A stretch of 32,362 nt of DNA from the IMG/VR virus record IMGVR_UViG_3300046010_005407, positions 1 to 32,362 of that record; one strand, given 5' to 3'. Numbering within the stretch: the first letter of the stretch is position 1; every line of letters starts with the position of its first letter. The DNA comes from a virus. The notes beneath the pieces were generated by a model. The model was given only the letters and a program-made list of their open reading frames with translations, did not search any database and was not told where the DNA came from. Below are positions 1 to 7,013 of this stretch, one piece after another. Position numbers and translations under genes: made by a program.

Positions 1-22
1 CGCAGCAACCGCAACTTTGATC

Positions 23-346
23 CTATGTGTTCGTGGCAGAATCCGGATCATCTTCCTGCCCCGTAATTGATTCTCGGTCGGCCATCATCTCGATGACCTT
101 CACAAGACTGGCCTGACCCATTGCAAATCCCGAGGAGTATTGCAAATGGTTTCGGTCTGTTATAGCAGAAGCGTTCTGCATCAGAACCGTGTTCAGGAGA
201 GCGTCCTTGAACTTCTTCCCGGTATCGCTCTTGAAAAAGCTATTAAGCGCGGTGGCGTCCTCGCGTGTCCAAGGAAGCGGATCCACCCATCGCTGGTGCC
301 GCGTAAAAGCCCACGCGGCTCGGAGCTTGGCGAAGGTGCTGATCAT
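23..346 (-). CDS. Hypothetical small phage protein (107 aa)
   Basis: A 107-residue soluble protein of unknown function. It starts at an ATG whose first bases overlap the stop of the preceding 52-residue gene (ATGA junction), which fixes the start and suggests translational coupling. The N-terminal half is basic and tryptophan-rich (two Trp within the first 26 residues); the C-terminal end is acidic (EDDPDSAT). A central stretch with SGFAMGQASLVKVIEMM looks helical. It is the last complete gene of a run of small genes downstream of the portal gene, a place where head-maturation or scaffold-related proteins often sit, but nothing in the protein identifies such a role. No signal peptide or membrane segment is visible. 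The 22 bases left of it contain no start codon and nothing recognisable. Confidence 0.7.
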   Translation of the reverse strand: MISTFAKLRAAWAFTRHQRWVDPLPWTREDATALNSFFKSDTGKKFKDALLNTVLMQNASAITDRNHLQYSSGFAMGQASLVKVIEMMADRESITGQEDDPDSATNT

Positions 347-501
347 TTGGCAGCTTTCTTCCGACCCGCCGCCTGACGCCGCATGAACTCCGCGGCCCCG
401 AGCTTCTTGCGCCCGATGTACGCCGCGAGAGCCCGCGGATCATCCGCGCCCTCCTTCTTGAGTTGCGTTGCCAGTTTGCTGAACTTCGATTTCTTCTTCA
501 T
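343..501 (-). CDS. Very small lysine-rich protein (52 aa)
   Basis: A 52-residue, strongly basic protein beginning MKKKSKFSKLATQLKKEG and ending with GRKKAAK. It contains DDPRALAAYIGRKKLGAAEF in the middle. This pattern (a lysine-rich start, then DDP.ALAA.IGR.K.G) is familiar from tiny conserved phage proteins found between portal and capsid genes; their function is not known to me. It overlaps the next gene by ATGA and starts four bases after the 81-residue gene ends, so it sits in a tight operon. Its high charge could suit nucleic-acid contact, but that is inference. The context and the paired overlaps support it as a real gene. Confidence 0.75.
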   Translation of the reverse strand: MKKKSKFSKLATQLKKEGADDPRALAAYIGRKKLGAAEFMRRQAAGRKKAAK

Positions 502-504
502 AAA

Positions 505-750
505 TTACCAAGCCTTACATGACCAGTGCCTCGGCGTCGTCTTATCCGTCGCAGTATCGCAGTTATGCCGTGCGCGGAAGTTCTTCCGCCGCTCCGGATC
601 GTCCTTCTTGATCTCCATCTTCGGATCGCCGAAGCGAACCTTGATCACAGTCCCCTTGGGGTTGCGAACATAAACAGCTTTCTTCTTCGCCTCGCCCGGA
701 GTGTAGAACGGCTTGTTGAGCGTGACCTTCTTTCCCTGGTACTCGGCCAT
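505..750 (-). CDS. Conserved small phage protein with FRARHNCD signature
   Basis: An 81-residue basic protein. Its C-terminal half contains KVRFGDPKMEIKKDDPERRK followed by FRARHNCDTATDKTTPRHW and the end SCKAW. This combination is strongly conserved in many tailed phages, usually as a stand-alone protein near the portal and capsid genes or as a tail on a head-morphogenesis protein. I recognise the pattern but not a settled biochemical function; conserved Cys and His residues suggest metal binding, which is inference. It begins with MAEYQGKKVTLNKP, a typical start for this group. It ends three bases before the 52-residue gene and starts immediately after the 100-residue gene stops, in the same operon as the portal. 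Confidence 0.85.
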   Translation of the reverse strand: MAEYQGKKVTLNKPFYTPGEAKKKAVYVRNPKGTVIKVRFGDPKMEIKKDDPERRKNFRARHNCDTATDKTTPRHWSCKAW

Positions 751-751
751 A

Positions 752-1054
752 TCAAGATTGGAATAGGGGTGATTCTTGGATGTCCTTCATGTTTTCAGGC
801 TTGCGAACCTTCTGGAACCTGATTTTGGGCGCAACACCCTCCACCAATTCCTCAAGCAGGGGGGCATTCTGAGGAATAGGCTGTTGCGGGGTCGGCGGAA
901 TGGGCGGCGGGGGAGCGACAATGGCAATCATGGCTTGAAATTCACCGCACCAATCAAATTCCAGGACAGTAGGCCAACAAGTGGGTCTACTGGTGGGCGG
1001 AAACCTCCGACAAGTGCTGTCAGAGGCCCGATATCGGCAATCTTTGCAGGTCAT
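752..1054 (-). CDS. Small cysteine-rich N-terminus, proline-rich protein (100 aa)
   Basis: A 100-residue protein with two parts. Residues 1-40 carry MTCKDCRYR, Cys15, Cys26 and the end DWCGEF (Cys36), a compact Cys pattern seen in short phage and bacterial proteins and probably a zinc site. Residues 43-65 are a proline-rich linker (APPPPIPPTPQQPIPQNAP), followed by a charged C-terminal tail. Function unknown. It starts eight bases after the portal stop codon, and the short spacing puts it in the packaging operon. One copy of the dispersed GTAGGCCA word lies inside it at 969, encoding Trp-Pro-Thr on the coding strand. Confidence 0.75.
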   Translation of the reverse strand: MTCKDCRYRASDSTCRRFPPTSRPTCWPTVLEFDWCGEFQAMIAIVAPPPPIPPTPQQPIPQNAPLLEELVEGVAPKIRFQKVRKPENMKDIQESPLFQS

Positions 1055-1062
1055 TTGTGTTC

Positions 1063-2952
1063 TTAAACAGGGGCTTGCGCCATCTCAGGGGGCGGAACCG
1101 GCAATTGCTGCTGCTGAGCAGCCAATAAACCGCTTCCCTCCAAGAATTTCTGGATCTCCTTCCGCAGTTTCCGCGCCTCGTTCGTCGCCACCTGCTCGTA
1201 GAACTGCAACAGGCTGTCCAGACGCATCATAAACGCATTCTGGGCCGCCGGACTGAACTGCTGACCCTGCTGGATCGCCCCATTGAGGTACTGCATCAGC
1301 ACCCCAATACGGCCAGCGTAGTTCTGACCCGGTTTCGCCGGCACCGGAATACCCACCAGCAGCGTCGGGATCGTCTTCGTCTCGTCCTCCAGCTCATCCT
1401 GCGCCTTCTGGCCAGGATCCCGGAGCAATCGCTTGATCAGACTTGGGTCATCCAGCTCCATGATACTCTTGTCCAGCTCCACCTGATCCACCCATGGGCT
1501 GTTCATGAACAACTGCTTACGATTGATGGCCTGCTGCACCATCATCTGACGGCTCACCATGTCCATCCCGCCCTTCGGCTCCAGCTCGTACTGGTCGTGC
1601 AGAGCGACCGGATCCGCCTCCAGCGAATCCTCCGCGAACCGGTACCGCAGACTCTTGCTATCATACTGCACATACAGGCTCCACGCCTGCCGGTACAGCT
1701 TACCAAGAGCCATACGGAACAATCTCGCCCGGAGATCACCGCTCTGCATGGCCTGCGCGTTGATGCTCTGGATCTCAGTCGCCGTGCGCCGGTCGCTGCC
1801 CCCGCTCATCACGCTCCCCATCGCATAATCCGGACTCCCGATCCGGTTCTCCGCCACCGCCCGCGTCTGGTTCAGCTCCTGATCAAAGCTCACCGGAGGC
1901 TGCGGCATCTGCACCGGGGCCACCCCGTATGGCAAAATCTGTCCCGGCTGGAACCGCAGGTTGATGGAGTTGGGCAATTCCCGCTCCGCTCGGAACAGCG
2001 GGCGGTTGTACAGGGTCATCGCATCATGCTTGTGGTTCCACATCGAGGTCATGCTCAGCTCGAACGGAGCCAGGATCTCGCACACCCCTCGCGGGCTGAA
2101 CCATCCCTTGTCCTTGATCTCATACGGGAAATCCACGAACGGACATTGGCCATGATCATAGGGCAGCTCCATCGGATCCCGCAGGTCAAGATCCACCGCC
2201 GCGGGGCTATAGAGATAAACCTCCCACACCCCGTCATCCCGCTTCCGGTACACCTCCCAAATGATCACGCCATCCGTGTTCGTCGTGTAGGTAATACCCT
2301 CACGCAACTGCTTGGCATCATTCTCGGACGCCGCTCCCGGAATGTTATCGTCCTCCTGCGGGTTCCCCCGGATCTTCTCGATCGTCTTGTTATCCGCCTT
2401 CCAACCAAACTGGCCGGCCATCCGCTTGTACGCATTGACGCTCATCGGCATCACATGCACCAGCCAGTCCGCATCCTGCAAATCGGTGGTATACGCCGGC
2501 ACCACGATATACATCGGGTCCACCGCCTCGAACCCCACCCGCTTATCACCGGGATTCCAGAAGCACTTCATCACCCCGCGCCCGCTCATCAGGGTGTAAT
2601 CGACCCAGGAGAGTACCTCGTCCACGAAGTTGGTCTTGTCCCGGATCTTATAATTGAACCAGTCCTCAGCCACCCGCGTGTACGCATTCAACTGCTGGCG
2701 CATCGGAACGAAGCTGGCCACTACATCCATACCGAGAGCCTGCTGTAGGAATAGCGGCTTGAGCTTCTCGATCGCCGTATCGATGAGCGGCCAATGCAGA
2801 TCCGCGGCCTTCGGCCAGGGCTTATTGGTCCGGCGCAAACCGTGATGGCGCAACTCATACCACCTCGTCTGCCGCAGCTCCCACGGACTACGTTGGCCAA
2901 CAGCCTCTACTATCTGGCCCTGTAACGAGTTCCGCTGTTTGTCGTTCATCAT
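1063..2952 (-). CDS. Portal protein (head-tail connector)
   Basis: A 629-residue protein that would form the dodecameric portal ring through which DNA enters and leaves the head. The order terminase-large, portal, small head genes supports the call, as do its size and features. These include an N-terminal helical region with WYELRHHGLRR and KPWPKAADLHWPLIDTAIEK, typical of podovirus-type portals. A central alpha/beta region follows (GVMKCFWNPGDKRVGFEAVD, then IIWEVYRKRDDGVWEVYLYS). Then comes a long helical region (GSPDYAMGSVMSGGSDRRTA, followed by EIQSINAQAMQSGDLRARLF), where portals have the wing and stem. The C-terminus is rich in Gln and Pro (AAQQQQLPVPPPEMAQ), as in many barrel ends. It is intact, starts 18 bases after the terminase stop, and no membrane or signal segments are seen. 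Confidence 0.92.
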   Translation of the reverse strand: MMNDKQRNSLQGQIVEAVGQRSPWELRQTRWYELRHHGLRRTNKPWPKAADLHWPLIDTAIEKLKPLFLQQALGMDVVASFVPMRQQLNAYTRVAEDWFNYKIRDKTNFVDEVLSWVDYTLMSGRGVMKCFWNPGDKRVGFEAVDPMYIVVPAYTTDLQDADWLVHVMPMSVNAYKRMAGQFGWKADNKTIEKIRGNPQEDDNIPGAASENDAKQLREGITYTTNTDGVIIWEVYRKRDDGVWEVYLYSPAAVDLDLRDPMELPYDHGQCPFVDFPYEIKDKGWFSPRGVCEILAPFELSMTSMWNHKHDAMTLYNRPLFRAERELPNSINLRFQPGQILPYGVAPVQMPQPPVSFDQELNQTRAVAENRIGSPDYAMGSVMSGGSDRRTATEIQSINAQAMQSGDLRARLFRMALGKLYRQAWSLYVQYDSKSLRYRFAEDSLEADPVALHDQYELEPKGGMDMVSRQMMVQQAINRKQLFMNSPWVDQVELDKSIMELDDPSLIKRLLRDPGQKAQDELEDETKTIPTLLVGIPVPAKPGQNYAGRIGVLMQYLNGAIQQGQQFSPAAQNAFMMRLDSLLQFYEQVATNEARKLRKEIQKFLEGSGLLAAQQQQLPVPPPEMAQAPV

Positions 2953-2970
2953 AAAAATCCTCCCCCTTTC

Positions 2971-4512
2971 CTATCCCCCAACCTCACAACCAGCAAGCGC
3001 AGACCCTTTACCATCCCCCTCAATCGCCCCCAGCTCATCCTCCATCCGCTCCAACAGGCTCCTCCCATCCTCGCCAAGAGCCTTCATGTAATCATCCATC
3101 CGCTTACCCCCGGCTCCGCAGAAGGCCAGCACCACCGCATCCGCCCTATCCGGACTATTCACCCCGCGGGCTCGCAGCTCGTCCTTCCCCTCCAGCGTCA
3201 GCTTCCCCTTCCCATTGGTCCGAACCTTCCGACTCACGAACTGCTGGAGCAGCACCTCGTCCGTACCCACCGGCCCCAGGTTCACCCTACCCTCCTCCAC
3301 CATCCGCCCGAACTCGATCCACATCTCCGCCGCACGGTTCACGAACTGATCATCCCGTATCGCCCGCTCCCCGAAGTTCACCCGCCGCACATCCCACCCC
3401 TCCGCCCTCAGCGCATCGCACATCACCACCCCCATACCACCCACATCCGCGTAGATGTCCTCCGCCTTCAGCTTCCATTTGCGGAACTCGCTGATGAACC
3501 TCCCCACACTCGCCATCGTGTCCTTGTCCCGCCAGCGGATCAGACCCTTCACCGTGTTCCCCTGCCTCACCACCATAACGCTCTCATCCCCGCCGGCGGA
3601 GAAATCGCAACCCGCGGTGAGCCTATGCCCCTCGGTATCCTCCTTGGGTGGGCCACTAACCAGCTTCTGCCAGTCGGCGGTTCGTACAGCCGTCAGACTC
3701 CCATCATCCTCCATGAACTCCGCGTAGATCATCGACCGCACCAGCGGGTGGCCCTCGCCCCACCTGGCAAACTGATCGTCGATCCACTCCTTCCGGATAT
3801 GCGGGCAGTCGAAAGCGGTAACGGTAAAGGTCTTCCACTTGCCATCGTTCCGGCGGAACACATCGTAGAAGTAGCCGCTACTCCCACCGGGGCTGCTCAT
3901 CAGCAGCGTCCGCGTCGGCTGGCACCGCTCCATCGACTGAAATATACCATCTGGAACCGCCTTCGCCTCGTCCACAATGTACATCAAGTCATTGCTCGGA
4001 CCCTGCACATGCCAGCCCTCAGCCTTCTCCGGATTGCTCGCGCTGAACCCGATACAGCGACTCACCAATTGTTGGCCATCAACCAACCTCGGGTATACAT
4101 AGCGGATCTCGCCATCCTTGATCGAGAAACCGTTCTCCTCGCCACCCAAGCCATTGATCATCTTCCGCAGATGCGGCCACAACGCATCCGCCACCTGTCG
4201 GTACACACCAGCCGTACACACCACCAAGCTCCCCGGCCAGCGAAGCATATGCCAGATGACAGCACTCGCCGCCACCATGCTCGTCTTGCCAGAGCCGTTC
4301 GCAGCCTTGAGGGCCACCTTCGAGTGCTTCTCGTTCAGAGCCCCCAACACCGCCTTCTGCCACGCATAGGTATCGCGTAGGCCAAGCATCATCTCAGGGA
4401 AGTTCGAGAGCTGCTGCGCCTCCTCCAAGAGCTTCCGCTGCTTCCAAGCAGGGATATGCGAACCCATTCCGAGTGAAGGGGATTTCTTGCGCTTAATTTG
4501 CTTGACTGCCAT
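2971..4512 (-). CDS. terL: Terminase large subunit
   Basis: A 513-residue DNA-packaging motor and nuclease. The ATPase half has a Walker A-like motif AANGSGKTS (about residues 70-78) and a Walker B LMYIVDEA with Asp181-Glu182. A coupling motif LLMSSPGG lies near 203-210. The nuclease half has an RNase H-like set: Asp303 in AGCDFSAGGDE, Asp356 in DIYADVGGMG, and Asp455/Asp458 in NSPDRADAVVLAF. All expected catalytic acids are present. It would dock on the portal, cut concatemeric DNA and pump it into the head using ATP. The gene lies directly upstream of the portal gene and 148 bases downstream of the small-terminase candidate, separated from it by an unusual G/C-rich hairpin. The start is MAVKQIKRKK, preceded by A-rich sequence. 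Confidence 0.96.
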   Translation of the reverse strand: MAVKQIKRKKSPSLGMGSHIPAWKQRKLLEEAQQLSNFPEMMLGLRDTYAWQKAVLGALNEKHSKVALKAANGSGKTSMVAASAVIWHMLRWPGSLVVCTAGVYRQVADALWPHLRKMINGLGGEENGFSIKDGEIRYVYPRLVDGQQLVSRCIGFSASNPEKAEGWHVQGPSNDLMYIVDEAKAVPDGIFQSMERCQPTRTLLMSSPGGSSGYFYDVFRRNDGKWKTFTVTAFDCPHIRKEWIDDQFARWGEGHPLVRSMIYAEFMEDDGSLTAVRTADWQKLVSGPPKEDTEGHRLTAGCDFSAGGDESVMVVRQGNTVKGLIRWRDKDTMASVGRFISEFRKWKLKAEDIYADVGGMGVVMCDALRAEGWDVRRVNFGERAIRDDQFVNRAAEMWIEFGRMVEEGRVNLGPVGTDEVLLQQFVSRKVRTNGKGKLTLEGKDELRARGVNSPDRADAVVLAFCGAGGKRMDDYMKALGEDGRSLLERMEDELGAIEGDGKGSALAGCEVGG

Positions 4513-4523
4513 AAAATTGATGT

Positions 4524-4584
4524 GGGTAGGGGGAGGGGGGTATCAGGTATAACCCCACCCCCCTCGTGGGGGTCCCCCCTACCC
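4524..4584. other. G/C-run nested hairpin between terminase genes
   Basis: The intergenic DNA between the terminase genes contains two nested perfect inverted repeats. The outer arms GGGTAGGGGG and CCCCCTACCC are at 4524-4533 and 4575-4584. The inner arms GAGGGGGGT and ACCCCCCTC are at 4533-4541 and 4557-4565. The plus strand also carries three closely spaced G-runs, then a fourth GGGGG at 4568-4572, so a G-quadruplex is possible. It could be a packaging-initiation (cos/pac) element or an RNA structure tuning terminase expression; the sequence alone does not decide. Confidence 0.6.
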
Positions 4585-4621
4585 CGTGGTTCTATGCATT
4601 GGACTCCTATCCATGGATCCT

Positions 4622-4636
4622 CTATGTAAATAGCGG
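4622..4636 (-). repeat. 15-bp word CCGCTATTTACATAG, copy 1
   Basis: Read on the minus strand this is CCGCTATTTACATAG, identical to 6914-6928 on the plus strand. Both copies lie in non-coding DNA, on either side of the first plus-strand gene cluster and in opposite orientation. Just left of TerS, it is followed at 4632-4652 by a near-perfect GCGGCT/AGCCGC inverted repeat. Confidence 0.6.
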
Positions 4637-4660
4637 CTACTACAATAGCCGCCTATCCTA

Positions 4661-5071
4661 TTACTTCCCCCCACCGAAAGCCCCTAGTAAACTACCGCTT
4701 ACTGATAGTTCCTTTCCTTTGGTAGTGTGATCGAGTTGAGCGCGAGCGACATAGCCTCGAGTTCTCTCGAGCATCCACCCAGCGGCTTGCCAGTTCTGTT
4801 CTCCGCTCATGATTCGACGTTGAAGCAGCAACTCACCCTGGGCTCGAGCCTGGTCCAACTCCAATTGGAATCCTGGGTTTGCATTGATCCATCGGGACCA
4901 CTGGGTTTGATTGCCAGATGGGAACCCGCAGAGGATCGCGATCCTATCAATTGGCATCCCGTATCGGGCCGCTTCCATCGCTTCATTTTTTGTAGCCTCT
5001 GACAGGATCATTTTAGTCCCTTTCTCCGGTTTCGCCCGGAGCCTAGGCTTTTCCACCTTCACCTTTCCCAT
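4661..5071 (-). CDS. terS: Putative terminase small subunit
   Basis: A 136-residue basic protein placed directly upstream of the large terminase. The first 25 residues are Lys/Arg-rich. Then come ILSEATKNEAMEAARYGMP and IDRIAILCGFPSGNQTQWSR, a helix-turn-helix-like segment. The later segment AAGWMLERTRGYVARAQL resembles the WxLER..P.. pattern seen in many small terminases and DNA-binding packaging proteins. The C-terminus is glycine-rich (SLLGAFGGGK). It would recognise the packaging site and regulate TerL. An in-frame TTG seven codons upstream (5092) is an alternative start; the internal ATG is preferred because GAAGG lies just before it, though the spacing is short. The call rests on position plus HTH-like features, not on a decisive motif. 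Confidence 0.7.
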   Translation of the reverse strand: MGKVKVEKPRLRAKPEKGTKMILSEATKNEAMEAARYGMPIDRIAILCGFPSGNQTQWSRWINANPGFQLELDQARAQGELLLQRRIMSGEQNWQAAGWMLERTRGYVARAQLDHTTKGKELSVSGSLLGAFGGGK

Positions 5072-5146
5072 GCCCTTCACTTTGCCCCGCAAAGTAAACC
5101 TGGCAATTCCTTTGGATTTTTCTTCACTTTAGAGTTGCCGAACGCT

Positions 5147-5167
5147 GCAAAGGGTGTTCTCCTTTGC
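5147..5167. promoter_or_regulatory. Hairpin in divergent intergenic region
   Basis: Perfect 7-bp arms GCAAAGG and CCTTTGC enclose a 7-base loop between the divergent TerS gene and the plus-strand 35-residue gene. No T-run follows on either strand, so it is not a simple terminator. It lies in the leader of the plus-strand cluster and may be regulatory. Confidence 0.4.
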
Positions 5168-5199
5168 GTGCGCCCTCTGAATATGGGCATCCAAAACCA

Positions 5200-5307
5200 A
5201 TGAAACACCGCATCCCCCCAAAACTCCACGGGCCTTTATGCCTGCTTGGATTCCTTGCAATCATCGCAATCGTCGCCCTCATCGAATCGATCGGGGGTTC
5301 CCGATGA
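5200..5307 (+). CDS. Tiny membrane peptide (35 aa) leading the plus-strand cluster
   Basis: A 35-residue peptide, MKHRIPPKLHG followed by one hydrophobic stretch from about residue 12 to 28 (PLCLLGFLAIIAIVALI) and a short polar end. This looks like a single-pass inner-membrane peptide with a basic N-terminus. Its stop overlaps the ATG of the next gene (ATGA), so the two are probably translationally coupled. That overlap, and the matching sequence AAACCAATGAAA around this start and the start at 6075, support it as real. It could be an accessory membrane protein or simply a leader peptide. It does not resemble a holin in length, and no function can be assigned. Confidence 0.65.
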   Translation: MKHRIPPKLHGPLCLLGFLAIIAIVALIESIGGSR

Positions 5308-6008
5308 GCAACGGCTACGTCATTCACGAGGACACCCAGCGGGTTGTCATCGCAACGGGATTCTCAAAAGCTTCAGACAACCGGAAAACGGGCGACATGA
5401 TCCAAATTTGGATCCTTTGCAAAGCGGAGGACCCCGTTACCGCAATCCGAACCGGGCTTGATCGCATCATATGCGGCAATTGCCGCCACCGTGGACACGA
5501 GGTTGACGGAAAACACGGCGTTGAGCGAACCTGCTACGTCAACGAAGGGCAGGCTCCGCTTGGAATCTGGAAAGCTTGGAAAGCGGGACGATACCCTACC
5601 CTTCAATTCATGGACATTTTCTCGGGTCGCAAGGTTCGCTTCGGAGCCTACGGCGATCCCACCCACCTTCCTTTGAGCCTCGCCCTTGCAATTGCTGGTG
5701 TCGCTTCCGGTCACACCGGATACACCCACCAATGGCGCAAGCCTAGTCTCCAAGGGTGGAAAACCCTTTTGATGGCCAGCGTGGACACTACCGCCGAACT
5801 ACTCATCGCCCGTTCTATGGGGTGGAGTACCTTTCGCGTCACACCCGACCACGACCACCACGCATTCGAGACTCTCTGCGCTTCGGAGCGAAATGGAACC
5901 CCGTGTTCGATTTGCCTAGGTTGTCCCGGTTCACGCAACGGGCTCCAATCGGTATTTATCCCGGCCCACGGGAAGGGCAAGCGACACTTCATTGAAGCCC
6001 AAGCTTGA
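5304..6008 (+). CDS. Conserved phage protein with two cysteine clusters (234 aa)
   Basis: I recognise this as a family common in phages and mobile elements (a DUF7227-like group, named from memory) with no established function. Landmarks are SDNRKTGDMIQ near residues 24-34, ICGNC at 56-60 with Cys77 in CYVN, and EGQAPLGIWKAW. Further on are GRKVRFGAYGDPTHLP at 108-123, GHTGYTHQW at 136-144, LLMASVDT near 155, and a second cluster with Cys192 and CSICLGC at 201-207. The two cysteine groups suggest metal binding or a redox or cluster cofactor, which is inference. The start at the ATGA overlap is chosen over an in-frame ATG 66 bases upstream, because the upstream part lies inside the 35-residue gene. 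Confidence 0.85.
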   Translation: MSNGYVIHEDTQRVVIATGFSKASDNRKTGDMIQIWILCKAEDPVTAIRTGLDRIICGNCRHRGHEVDGKHGVERTCYVNEGQAPLGIWKAWKAGRYPTLQFMDIFSGRKVRFGAYGDPTHLPLSLALAIAGVASGHTGYTHQWRKPSLQGWKTLLMASVDTTAELLIARSMGWSTFRVTPDHDHHAFETLCASERNGTPCSICLGCPGSRNGLQSVFIPAHGKGKRHFIEAQA

Positions 6009-6022
6009 ATTCTCCGGAGAAT
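6009..6022. promoter_or_regulatory. Perfect 14-bp palindrome after the 234-aa gene
   Basis: ATTCTCCGGAGAAT begins directly after the stop codon and lies 53 bases before the next ATG. A second, weaker inverted repeat (GGGGC at 6028-6032 with GCCCC at 6061-6065) follows it in the same 66-base gap. A protein-binding site or an RNA leader fold are both possible; there is no U-tract typical of a terminator. Confidence 0.45.
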
Positions 6023-6074
6023 CCATGGGGGCGACTCCGTGGGTTCTGCGGGCAATTGATGCCCCTATAAACCA

Positions 6075-6392
6075 ATGAAAACCATAGTAACGCAATATTC
6101 CTTCATCGAATCCTTCCGCGCATACGGTCGGGAAAACCAGTTTTCTTACCCTGCCCTGTGCGCTCTCTTTGAATACCTTGAAAGGTTTGAAGAGGACACG
6201 GACACGGAGCTTGAATTGGACCCTATCGCCCTGTGCTGTGAATGGCAGGAATTTGACACCGCCCTGACAGCCGCGCAGGCCTTTGGTTACCGCGACGGTG
6301 TGGATTCAAAGGAAGAAACGCCTTTGGAATGGCTCCAGAACCGCACGCAGGCCATCGAATTCTCTTTCGGGGTGTTGGTGAACCAATTCTGA
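6075..6392 (+). CDS. Small acidic phage protein (105 aa)
   Basis: A 105-residue acidic protein. The segment YPALCALFEYLERFEEDTD followed by ELELDPIALCCEWQEF matches a pattern common in small phage and plasmid proteins: a helical stretch of YxALxALFxYLE, an acidic linker, then LD.IAL.CEW.E. These proteins are widespread in phage accessory regions and have no settled function. The C-terminus has TPLEWLQNRTQAIEF. The start ATGAAAACC is preceded by ATAAACCA, very like the leader of the 35-residue gene upstream. It sits third in the plus-strand cluster, three bases before the next gene. Confidence 0.8.
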   Translation: MKTIVTQYSFIESFRAYGRENQFSYPALCALFEYLERFEEDTDTELELDPIALCCEWQEFDTALTAAQAFGYRDGVDSKEETPLEWLQNRTQAIEFSFGVLVNQF

Positions 6393-6395
6393 GTT

Positions 6396-6653
6396 ATGAA
6401 AACCGCCTTTGAATCTGAGGTTGAGAAACAGAGCCTGTGCGCGACGGTCGGTCGGGTGATGTTCTGTCCACGGTGCGAAAACCTGATGGATTGGAAGTCC
6501 TCCGTGGAATTCACGGTGTGGGAAATTGAATCCGGAAAGTGCCTTACGGTGCGTGCGATCTGCGCTCCGTGCTGGGATAAGGTTCAATCCATGGTCACGA
6601 AGCCTAGCGTCAAATACCGTGTAGACACGATCGATGGAAGGAAACTCAAGTGA
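6396..6653 (+). CDS. Small putative zinc-ribbon protein (85 aa)
   Basis: An 85-residue protein with two CxxC pairs, CPRC at residues 24-27 and CAPC at about 56-59, about 28 residues apart. This spacing fits a zinc ribbon. Between them lies a beta-rich segment (SVEFTVWEIESGKCLTVRAI). It follows the acidic protein by three bases and its stop overlaps the GTG start of the next gene (GTGA). The function is not known; zinc ribbons in small phage proteins may bind nucleic acid or protein. Codon use and spacing agree with the rest of the cluster. Confidence 0.75.
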   Translation: MKTAFESEVEKQSLCATVGRVMFCPRCENLMDWKSSVEFTVWEIESGKCLTVRAICAPCWDKVQSMVTKPSVKYRVDTIDGRKLK

Positions 6654-6745
6654 AGCCATTACTTCGTGTTCTAGGGTATCTTGCCATGTGTTTGCTGTTT
6701 ACCCTATTGCTCATTCTCTCCGCCCTTGCGGGCAACGGTAGGTAA
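6650..6745 (+). CDS. Tiny membrane peptide (31 aa), end of cluster
   Basis: A 31-residue peptide with a GTG start at a GTGA overlap. It has a basic start (VKPLLR) and one hydrophobic segment, YLAMCLLFTLLLILSALAG, ending NGR. It would be a single-pass membrane peptide. It is the last gene before a strong terminator, so the first plus-strand cluster begins and ends with a tiny membrane peptide. The coupling overlap and the immediate terminator support it, but such a short frame remains uncertain. The function is unknown. Confidence 0.55.
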   Translation: MKPLLRVLGYLAMCLLFTLLLILSALAGNGR

Positions 6746-6762
6746 TCCAAAGCCCCCGCCAA

Positions 6763-6797
6763 AGCCCCTTGGAAGCCCCAAGGGGCTCTTTTCTTTT
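6763..6797 (+). terminator. Rho-independent terminator, plus strand
   Basis: A perfect 10-bp stem (AGCCCCTTGG / CCAAGGGGCT) with loop AAGCC is followed by CTTTTCTTTT. It lies 18 bases after the last gene of the first plus-strand cluster and ends its transcript. Confidence 0.9.
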
Positions 6798-6892
6798 GCC
6801 CCGATAGCACCGACACCCCGCTTACCCGCTTGTCCTTCCTAGTTGGCCAGTCTTCCCCTTCCTTCCTTGTCCCCCTTCCCCAGGTCCCCCCC

Positions 6893-6962
6893 TAGGACAT
6901 CCAATGTCCTACCCCGCTATTTACATAGCACTCCGAGGTAAGACACCCCATGTCCGACCCCG
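6893..6962. promoter_or_regulatory. Pair of 24-bp imperfect repeats, first a palindrome
   Basis: Positions 6893-6911 form TAGGACAT-CCA-ATGTCCTA, a perfect 8-bp inverted repeat with a 3-base centre. The 24 bases 6893-6916 recur as a direct repeat at 6939-6962 with 20 of 24 bases identical, 46 bp (about 4.4 helical turns) away. Two similar dyads in non-coding DNA between terminator and gene are what a dimeric repressor's paired operators look like. The 15-bp word CCGCTATTTACATAG lies between them. Confidence 0.55.
6914..6928 (+). repeat. 15-bp word CCGCTATTTACATAG, copy 2
   Basis: Identical to the complement of 4622-4636. It lies between the two dyads at 6893 and 6939. No third copy was seen by eye. 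Confidence 0.6.
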
Positions 6963-7013
6963 TTACATCCGCCCGCGACCGCCCGCGCCCGCGATCCGCG
7001 GAGCCGTGAGTAC

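Noticed and set aside
1597-2748. Long plus-strand frame opposite the portal gene
   Set aside because: It is antisense to a portal gene with clear features; composition is rich in His/Arg/Pro, typical of a shadow frame in G/C-rich DNA, and no motif is present.
3625-4380. Long plus-strand frame opposite the large terminase
   Set aside because: Antisense to conserved ATPase motifs, His/Arg/Pro-rich, no recognisable domain or ribosome site.
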